50,918 bases of DNA, taken from positions 1 to 50,918 of the forward strand of contig JAQUUB010000024.1 in assembly GCA_028694115.1 (NCBI GenBank). The letters are read 5' to 3'. The first letter of the stretch is position 1; each line of letters starts with the position of its first letter. The notes under the pieces were generated by a model. That model was not told the DNA's origin, did not search any database, and saw only the letters and a program-made list of their open reading frames with translations. This DNA comes from Lachnospiraceae bacterium (GTDB lineage: Bacteria > Bacillota_A > Clostridia > Lachnospirales > Lachnospiraceae). This document shows positions 44,958 to 50,918 of this stretch, in pieces. The translations under genes and the position numbers were made by a program.

Positions 44958-45260
44958 TTGAACTGCCTCCCATTCTTCACTCTGCTTTACTTCGGTTACA
45001 ATTCTATCTAGCTCCAATAACTTCTTATCTTTTTTGATTACTTCTGGATTTTCTAATGTGGTGTGCTTCATATACTGTAACAGGCTTACTAGTTCTTTAC
45101 TCCGAATATCCTCTTCATCCAATGCCCATGCATCAAGTCGGATGGCCCGTTTCCCCTGCTCATTTAATACTACCTCTTCTACCTTTGTGTCCTTTAGTAC
45201 GATGTTTTCGCGATTCATGATGATTTCTAAGACGTTTTTATAAGCGCGTTTGTCTTTCAT
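44673..45260 (-). pseudogene. Rpn copy D, nuclease core deleted, C-terminal part intact
   Basis: An open frame of 195 codons starting at the Met of MKDKRAYKN because the first 26 codons are lost at the adjacent composite repeat. It keeps RLDAWALDEEDI but the sequence then jumps to RSKELVSLLQYM, removing the IEMQ motif and about 90 further residues. The nuclease must be inactive. The C-terminal half is kept and has nine consecutive EQGL units. About 457 bp (44646-45102) is almost identical to 45317-45773 of copy E. No ribosome binding site is evident at the remaining start. It lies downstream of E in the same direction. Confidence 0.88.
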
Positions 45261-45284
45261 AACCGATAGAAATAGTGCAAAATT

Positions 45285-45340
45285 TCTAAAATGGTGCCTG
45301 ACCCCGCTTTATGAATAATTCTAAACTGAGAACCGTCCCC
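45285..45340 (+). repeat. Composite dispersed repeat, copy 10, between Rpn E and D
   Basis: The same two-unit composite as 43387-43442 (TCTAAAATGGTGCCTGACCCC then CTAAACTGAGAACCGTCCCC), joined to the same cut point in the truncated Rpn gene and the same stop region of the full-length one. Confidence 0.85.
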
Positions 45341-45343
45341 GCT

Positions 45344-45628
45344 TTAGATTTTGAATTCTTCAAAGAGCTTTTGCTGGTATTCCTTATCGGTTGCTGCTTT
45401 TAGAATATCATCTACTCTGTTAAGTTCCGCTAATTTTCTATTTAATTTTCGTCCTTTTTCCAGACCTTGCTCCAGCCCTTGTTCCAGACCTTGCTCCAGC
45501 CCTTGTTCTAGACCTTGTTCTAGACCTTGTTCCAGACCTTGTTCCAGACCTTGTTCCAGACCTTGTTCCAGACCTTGCTTTAATCCCTGTTCTCTTCCTT
45601 TTTGTTCGCCAATTTCTAAAATATTCAT
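45344..45628 (-). CDS. Predicted internal RpnS-like protein of copy E (94 aa)
   Basis: ATG at 45628 with GGGAGG 8 bases upstream. The product is 20 residues longer than in A and B, mainly through extra EQGL units. Confidence 0.55.
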   Translation of the reverse strand: MNILEIGEQKGREQGLKQGLEQGLEQGLEQGLEQGLEQGLEQGLEQGLEQGLEQGLEKGRKLNRKLAELNRVDDILKAATDKEYQQKLFEEFKI

Positions 45629-46285
45629 TTGAACTGCCTCCCATTCTTCACTCTGCTTTACTTCGGTTACAATTCTATCTAGCTCCAATAACTTCTTATC
45701 TTTTTTGATTACTTCTGGATTTTCTAATGTGGTGTGCTTCATATACTGTAACAGGCTTACTAGTTCTTTACTCCCATTTTTGCTTGTCATGTTTAGAAAT
45801 ATCTTTGTAGCATCATCCTCTAGCATTAATTCTGGTATCTCTTTACAGCGATTCTCGAAGGTATAGCATGCATGGTCTCTTCCAAAGATATCTGCTTCTG
45901 TAATAAATATAATATATGTTTTTGGTAGATGTTTATACTTTGTTTTCTTTCCAGACTTCAAGATTGGAGTATCCAGCATTCCCTGATAATACCTGGATCT
46001 CTTGGGGATAAAATCAGTCGTTGTATCATTTTGCATTTCGATGGCGTATTGAATATTGTCTTCATCTAATGCCCATGCATCGAGCCGGATAGCTCGTTTC
46101 CCCTGCTCATTTAAGACTACCTCTTCTACCTTTATGTCCTTTAGCACGATATTTTCACGATTCATAATGATTTCTAAGACATTTTTATAAGCACGTTTAT
46201 CCTTCATAACCGATAAAAATAATGCAAAATCTTTTAAGTTGAAATCGTAGTTTTCTAATAACTTTTTCTTTTCGTTTTGGTCCAT
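45344..46285 (-). CDS. Rpn family recombination-promoting nuclease, copy E (full length)
   Basis: The longest copy, 313 aa. The nuclease motif is RLDAWALDEDNIQYAIEMQN (Asp69, Glu83, Gln85 kept; EDNI for EEDI). The C-terminal helix has EQGL KQGL followed by nine EQGL units encoded by a 12-bp tandem repeat (45463-45590), and ends EKGRKLNRK, so it lacks the EEKVNE segment of A and C. The ~220-bp conserved upstream block precedes the ATG at 46285. First of the E-D, C-B array. Predicted toxic or defensive nuclease, by family. Confidence 0.9.
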   Translation of the reverse strand: MDQNEKKKLLENYDFNLKDFALFLSVMKDKRAYKNVLEIIMNRENIVLKDIKVEEVVLNEQGKRAIRLDAWALDEDNIQYAIEMQNDTTTDFIPKRSRYYQGMLDTPILKSGKKTKYKHLPKTYIIFITEADIFGRDHACYTFENRCKEIPELMLEDDATKIFLNMTSKNGSKELVSLLQYMKHTTLENPEVIKKDKKLLELDRIVTEVKQSEEWEAVQMNILEIGEQKGREQGLKQGLEQGLEQGLEQGLEQGLEQGLEQGLEQGLEQGLEQGLEKGRKLNRKLAELNRVDDILKAATDKEYQQKLFEEFKI

Positions 46286-46507
46286 GTAAGTACCTCCATT
46301 ATATGATTTTCTGTGTTTTCTTGCAATAAAAATACATCGATTTGTTTATCGATAAAAATGAGTTTTGAATTGTGAATATAAAATTTGGTTGTTGATTTCT
46401 TTGGCAGAATGATTGCCAGACTGCAGGACACTGCAAATAATGTGAATAACTATAGATTTGTTTATAAGTGTAACAGAAGAATTACCCTATGTCTATGATT
46501 TTAAGAA
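46286..46507 (-). repeat. Conserved Rpn upstream region, copy E
   Basis: Third complete copy of the ~220-230-bp block (see 36781-37014), with small deletions relative to the others. Contains the GGAGGTACTTACATG start site and the ATCGAT inverted repeat. Confidence 0.65.
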
Positions 46508-46647
46508 TAAGATGAGAAAGCACCTTACTTGTGATAAGTTTAATGGGAAAACCAATCTTATATACCAAGTCTCGTACGAAAAGAAAGAACCCCCGCAGGA
46601 GCCCTCTCAGGTCACAGGCCACGCAAGCTTCTGTGACACGATCACTA
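46508..46647 (+). repeat. Dispersed ~125-140-bp element with hairpin, copy 2
   Basis: Matches 37015-37140 over almost its whole length but has 12 extra bases (CCCCCGCAGGAG near 46590). It keeps the GTCACAG/CTGTGAC hairpin. 46648-46709 holds nothing else that I can see. Confidence 0.65.
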
Positions 46648-46709
46648 CTCACAGTTTACCACACCACTAGAAAATTCCATACTTTTTTTACCGCTTTAAC
46701 TTGTTACCG

Positions 46710-48051
46710 TTATCTGTGCTTTTCAATCGCTTCCTGTCGATTTGACATTTTTAATAGGTGAGAACCGTCCCCGATTCTGTAATTTTTCTTTTTTATTGTA
46801 ATGATGCAGGCTACTACAAATAGAAGCCATATTGCAACAGTAACACCACGTTCTATTCCTATCCATGTATAAGCAGCATCAATTAAACCATCTACTCCTT
46901 CTATACTACCCATTGACCAGTATGGATCTTCGTAGCTGCTCCAGAACTGATTAAATTTATCAATCTCAAAAGAAAGAAATCCCGGATATCGATCAAAGTT
47001 TTCTTTGAGCGCATTGGTAAAAGCTTCTTTACGCTCCACCTTGTCATCAATCTCACCAATATAGCCATACTCGTCCGTATAATATCCATTCGTATCGGCA
47101 TCCATCCCCATAAGGAACTTGGTCTCAGGTATGTAATTTACTAGTCCCTCATCATTTAGCCCAGAACATTTTACTACCAGATTCATTCCTGAATAAAGTA
47201 CGAAATACACACCAAAGATTAAGGCGGATGCAATGATTAAATTCTTAATCTCTTTTACGAGTACATCTCTCTTTTTTTCATCCCGTGATTTTCTAAATTC
47301 ATAAATAGAAGCAATCAGCTTCCATATGATACATGCCACTACCACCGCAAAAAAGATAATTCCTTCTGGCCTGAAAAATTGTGATAATGTGATTGATATA
47401 CCAGCAAGTACATAGGATAAATATTTAATTTTGCTTTTAAACGCAAGTAAAAAGTAAACAGCTAAAAGGAAAAAGAAAACCTCTTGGTGTTGACTTGTAA
47501 GTACGGAGGTCAGCATGATCGGTGCAGGGTATATTGCATACATCAGTCCGCAGATCATGCCTGCTTTTTTTCCAAACATTTTATCAGCAATCGCCATCAC
47601 CAATGCAACAGAACCTGTCATGAAAAATATATTTGCTATTTTCAGAGACATTACTGCCGCAGTGCCAAACAGTTTAATAAATAATGCTTCATATAAGGCA
47701 ACTGGAATCACCATTGACAAGTCCCTTCGCAGCATTAAAAACAATTTCAAAATCCGAACTGAGAGATGTATTGATTTTTAGTACAAATATGAACCGAATC
47801 ATAAATGCAAGAATAATGATAACAGCATCCACATATTTAGACCATTTTTCGAGATGCGTTATTTCCCATACGCAGAAGCACAAACCTATCACTATCAGAA
47901 TATTATAGAAAGGTTCCACTAAATACTTTAGATTATTAATAAAAATGCAAAACCCAAATACCAGACTGACTATTACTATCGCAAGTCCGAAAATGGTATC
48001 AGGTATCCATATTATTTTTTTCTTTTTCTCTTGTTTTATCTTTTTTGACAT
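46710..48051 (-). pseudogene. Polytopic membrane glycosyltransferase (GT39/ArnT-like), frameshifted
   Basis: The 5' part (48051 to a TGA at 47689) starts MSKKIKQEKKKKIIW after a well-placed GGAG, has membrane segments and FIFVLKINTSLSSDFEIVF, a typical acidic loop of lipid-sugar-dependent GT-C enzymes. The rest (open from 47750 to 46710) is in another frame: PVALYEALFIKLFG, AIADKMFGKKAGMICGLMYA and about eight membrane segments. Normally these are one protein, so there is a frame break near 47700, with some residues probably lost as well. The C-terminal end (RIGDGSHLLKMSNRQ...) is read from a dispersed repeat and beyond. It would transfer sugars outside the membrane if intact. Confidence 0.75.
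46760..46772 (+). repeat. Dispersed repeat, copy 11, near the 3' end of the broken glycosyltransferase
   Basis: GAGAACCGTCCCC. On the coding strand it encodes GDGSH and extends the protein by about 20 non-family residues before the stop at 46710. Confidence 0.8.
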
Positions 48052-48068
48052 TGCAAATCTCCATAATT

Positions 48069-48088
48069 CTAAACTGAGAACCGTCCCC
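48069..48088 (+). repeat. Dispersed repeat, copy 12, forming the 3' end of the membrane protein gene
   Basis: CTAAACTGAGAACCGTCCCC. It encodes GRFSV and the TAG stop (48069-48071) of the upstream gene and ends beside the ribosome binding site of the next one (start 48051). Confidence 0.85.
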
Positions 48089-49724
48089 GCTTTATAAACC
48101 AAAATACAATTATCATCAGGCCTACCAGATAGGTAGAAAAATAGTACATGAACATTGATAAGGGTGCTGTTAAAAAAATAATTCCACATTTTGCAAGCAA
48201 TAATCCAATCACAAAGAACCATGTGTAATTTTTCTTAATGGTCTCTATGATCCATATAGCAAGCAAACTAATGAGTATTGGAAAAACATTATAAAACCAA
48301 GCAACGATTGGTAAACTCGAACCGAGATAATCTGTCGTTTTTTTACATTCCAGAAAGCTGATTACCGATTTTCTAAGCTCTACGGATAAGGGCGTATTAA
48401 ATGCGTATCTGCTTCTAAAATCCTGATAATTATTAATGAATTCATAGGTATCCTCTTCTGTAAATTCATCATACAAATGCGCTGACGCCTGTAATTGAAT
48501 TTCATTGCCGTTAGAGAAATTTGTCGAAACAAATACCTTCCATCGACTCTTCATAAATTCAGGAAAATTATAAACAACTAATTTTATGTATAACTTTTTT
48601 AACTGAGCCAACTTTTCTGGAGTGATTTCTTTTAAACCGCCTCCCCAAAAAGTCGCCATCCCTCCACTTTGCGTCAGCATTTCTAGATCCATGCAGTCAC
48701 TGATTAACTCCAAATCAGCCTCTTTATTATTTGAATTAAAATCTGTAGCAACAATGTCTCCAAGAGATGTTATAAATCCAGATAAGCTATATGCTTCTTT
48801 TTGCCCTGTAATTTCTCCATTTTCATTTTGGGAAAAAATAATACCATCCAATCCATTATTGTTCACTTGATTAGAAGTAAACACAATCATACTACTTAGG
48901 AGCAAATAAAGAAGCACTTTATTAGCATTTATCTTTTTTGTAAAGACCAATATGATTGGTAGACCAACGATGTAAATAATATTTTCCGGCCTCCAGGCAG
49001 TAACGATTCCACCTATCATTCCAAGCACCGCTATCGTTTTCGTGGTACATATTGCATCAAAAAACGCCATATCGATGATCTGGAAAACCAGCCAAAGTTC
49101 TAAATATGCGCATGGCGTTGCCCGAATCGGGTATAAATTAGAATCCAGTATGGCAGGAAGCATCAACGGTATATAAACAAGATATACTAATTTTGTTTTT
49201 AAGTTAATCAGCAATTTCCATACAATATCAGTCACAACCAACGAAATGATTACAACTTGAATGATAAGAATCCCGCCAGGTAAAGGAATTAACTGCAAAC
49301 ATAAAAACTCATACAAAGCTGACAACCAATGTTGCCAATAATGTACTTGTCCCTCCGTAAGATTTCCTAATGTATACAGCTCATCCCATCGCCATACCCC
49401 CGGCCATACTGCTATCAATAGTAAAACCATTATCACGAAGTAGATTGAAAATATTTTAATTTTTTTCTTTGTATCATCATCTGAAAAATTGGTCTTTACG
49501 ATTTTATACCAAGCAATCGATAATAGGAAAAATATAAGGACCTTTCCAAATATATAAAATGAAAGTATCTGTGCAATTTTTGTAGAACTTTGTGATCCGA
49601 AAATTACTGAATCATTCAGAAAGGTAATCAAAAAATGCAGTGTAGCAATCATTTGTGATTTAACTAAGTCTGCATTGTTTGCTTTCCTAACGGATTTAGC
49701 GATTTTTTTCCTTTTATTATTCAT
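48069..49724 (-). CDS. Polytopic membrane protein, probable GT-C-like transferase
   Basis: A 551-aa protein with about 11-12 hydrophobic segments. The first large loop has VWPGVWRWDELYTLG and HYWQHWLSALYEFL, the pattern of acidic plus W-D and H-W residues seen in uncharacterised membrane glycosyltransferase-like families (DUF6020-like, from memory). A large extracytoplasmic domain (about 330-470) precedes the last membrane helices. The final residues RGRFSV and the stop are provided by a dispersed repeat, so the original C-terminus may be lost. It precedes the broken glycosyltransferase by 17 bp, same direction; both may decorate surface polymers. The start follows GGGAAATGGA-type purines. 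Confidence 0.65.
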   Translation of the reverse strand: MNNKRKKIAKSVRKANNADLVKSQMIATLHFLITFLNDSVIFGSQSSTKIAQILSFYIFGKVLIFFLLSIAWYKIVKTNFSDDDTKKKIKIFSIYFVIMVLLLIAVWPGVWRWDELYTLGNLTEGQVHYWQHWLSALYEFLCLQLIPLPGGILIIQVVIISLVVTDIVWKLLINLKTKLVYLVYIPLMLPAILDSNLYPIRATPCAYLELWLVFQIIDMAFFDAICTTKTIAVLGMIGGIVTAWRPENIIYIVGLPIILVFTKKINANKVLLYLLLSSMIVFTSNQVNNNGLDGIIFSQNENGEITGQKEAYSLSGFITSLGDIVATDFNSNNKEADLELISDCMDLEMLTQSGGMATFWGGGLKEITPEKLAQLKKLYIKLVVYNFPEFMKSRWKVFVSTNFSNGNEIQLQASAHLYDEFTEEDTYEFINNYQDFRSRYAFNTPLSVELRKSVISFLECKKTTDYLGSSLPIVAWFYNVFPILISLLAIWIIETIKKNYTWFFVIGLLLAKCGIIFLTAPLSMFMYYFSTYLVGLMIIVFWFIKRGRFSV

Positions 49725-49785
49725 TCCATTTCCCTCAGCTATTGGTTATCCCTTACTTGTTCTTACTATTTTGGTTTTTCGACAA

Positions 49786-49800
49786 ACCACTCCGCAAAAG
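49786..49800 (-). promoter_or_regulatory. Third copy of the CTTTTGCGGAGTGG motif
   Basis: The plus-strand sequence ACCACTCCGCAAAAG matches the core of the blocks upstream of surface paralogs 2 and 3, here about 65 bp upstream of the membrane-protein gene at 49724. The C-rich and -10-like parts are not conserved. Confidence 0.4.
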
Positions 49801-49826
49801 ACGAGCTTTATCCTGTACTCTATCCC

Positions 49827-50864
49827 CTATTCAATCAAAAAATTAATGATAGCCTGCTTATCCAGTTCCATTTCATACTCAATCATTACCGATTGAACGT
49901 ACTTATCCACCACAGAAAATACCATTTGAGGATCCTCTTTTGCGAAGCAGTATTCATTTTCTTTTACAATCTGGGCACTACTTCTGCTAAATACAATTGT
50001 TTCATATCCCTGGCTTGTACGGATTTTTGCTTCGCGGATAGTAATTATGCAAGGGTCATCACAAGGGTCAAATCGTAATTCCTGAATATCGGAATATTTA
50101 GATACATCTATTTCTAGTTTATTATTTCCCACTACCGAAAAGTTGCGTATGGATTCCTCTTCGCTATATCCATTTCCCATATCTATATATAATTGGAAAT
50201 AAGAGTGTCTGACCTCTTCTCGATTGTCTTCTGGGCACAAATGATCTTTTGTACAATCCAGAATTTCATATATTTCCGTAGCAGGTAATCCAAAGAATCT
50301 GCTGATTTTTTCTTTTCTTTTAAAAGCATGAATACCGGCATCAATGGATATATTTAATTTATTCTGACGGACCTTATCTACATTTCGGCTTTCACTTTGC
50401 CCAATAAAATAGGTATCCTCTACCTTTTCAACACCACGTAGATATCCCATTGCATTAAATACAGGTTGCCCATTCTCTATTAATTGTAGGTCTGCAGAGT
50501 TGCAATATACTATATTTCCATCTAGTATCCGGATGCTATGGGGTGTTTTCTGTTTCTCAAACACGATTTCACGTTTCGACAAATCATCCATTTGTATCTT
50601 TATGATGACTCCTGAATCGATTGGCTTATCCCTCCATTTTCCATTCAGGGAAAACATCGATAAATACATTTGATTTTCCTGAAACCAAAGATCATTAATG
50701 TGAAGAATATCTTCTGTTTTGTCATCAAAAACTATCTCATCTACCCTTTCTAACTCGGGTAACTGGTATATGCCGATTGTGTTACATGCTGTTTGCAAAT
50801 TCCGTTTCAACTGAACGCGTATTCCGCTAGCAGCTGAACATTGATTCCGATGGTTTCTGAACAT
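49827..50864 (-). CDS. DUF4915/TIGR03032-like beta-propeller protein, 5' end uncertain
   Basis: Residues about 45-180 show INDLWFQENQMYLSMFS, SGVIIKIQ, TPHSIRILDGNIVYCNS and GYLRGVEKVEDTYFIGQS. This matches the repeat pattern of the DUF4915/TIGR03032 group, predicted beta-propellers found beside polysaccharide genes. The last ~130 residues (about 215-345) form a separate beta domain (YFQLYIDMGNGYSEEESI) of unknown type. The first ~30 residues (MFRNHRNQCSAASGIRVQLK) do not look like the family, and no ribosome binding site is seen at 50864. The gene may be truncated or fused at its 5' end. Function unknown. Confidence 0.55.
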   Translation of the reverse strand: MFRNHRNQCSAASGIRVQLKRNLQTACNTIGIYQLPELERVDEIVFDDKTEDILHINDLWFQENQMYLSMFSLNGKWRDKPIDSGVIIKIQMDDLSKREIVFEKQKTPHSIRILDGNIVYCNSADLQLIENGQPVFNAMGYLRGVEKVEDTYFIGQSESRNVDKVRQNKLNISIDAGIHAFKRKEKISRFFGLPATEIYEILDCTKDHLCPEDNREEVRHSYFQLYIDMGNGYSEEESIRNFSVVGNNKLEIDVSKYSDIQELRFDPCDDPCIITIREAKIRTSQGYETIVFSRSSAQIVKENEYCFAKEDPQMVFSVVDKYVQSVMIEYEMELDKQAIINFLIE

Positions 50865-50918
50865 GTTTCCGGTTCCATCTGAACATTAAATTTAACAAAG
50901 TGTTATAGTCATTTCGTA

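Overview
The window is A+T-rich, densely coded DNA that looks like a chromosome of a Clostridia member, most likely Lachnospiraceae. The evidence is gene content: MutS2, YhaM, an RlmD methyltransferase with the C-terminal extension common in that group, a small DUF6774-type protein, VanW and VanZ proteins, LytTR signalling, strong GGAGG ribosome binding sites, and secreted proteins built from Listeria-Bacteroides-type repeats. This assignment is inference from the sequence only.

Left third (1-20.9 kb), mostly housekeeping. The edge holds two decayed genes (a Crp/Fnr regulator end and a UPF0158 remnant). A minus-strand operon follows: HtrA-like pseudoprotease, YhaM exoribonuclease, RlmD. Divergent from it are mutS2 and an OmpR-type two-component system. 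Then on the minus strand come VanZ, TrmL, an aminotransferase with its Lrp/AsnC regulator, a HypE/PurM-like protein and a VanW protein. An exonuclease, endonuclease III, B12-type radical SAM protein and O-antigen-ligase-like protein form an overlapping minus-strand cluster.

Middle (21-35.6 kb), cell surface. wecB, rfbF and a LytTR regulator form an operon for surface sugar synthesis and control. A small plus-strand gene separates it from two very large secreted repeat proteins (1003 and 2254 aa, one operon). A chemoreceptor gene lies next to them.

Right third (35.6-47 kb), an unstable accessory island. It has five copies and one mini-remnant of an Rpn (PD-(D/E)XK recombination-promoting nuclease) gene, a DUF3791/DUF3990 toxin-antitoxin-like trio, a third surface-protein paralog (1068 aa), a surface-protein fragment and several families of short repeats. 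All five main Rpn copies carry a conserved internal Shine-Dalgarno and ATG that would make a separate C-terminal protein containing a variable number of four-residue EQGL-type repeats. This is the layout known for RpnL/RpnS gene-within-gene toxin-antitoxin phage defence. Two copies have lost the nuclease but kept the internal antitoxin-like frame. The last 4 kb carries a frameshifted and an intact polytopic membrane protein, probably glycosyltransferases, and a beta-propeller-type protein.

A short dispersed repeat, core GAGAACCGTCCCC, occurs 12 times between 12.5 and 48.1 kb. It lies between genes, provides stop codons and C-terminal tails, and in four genes is read through in frame.
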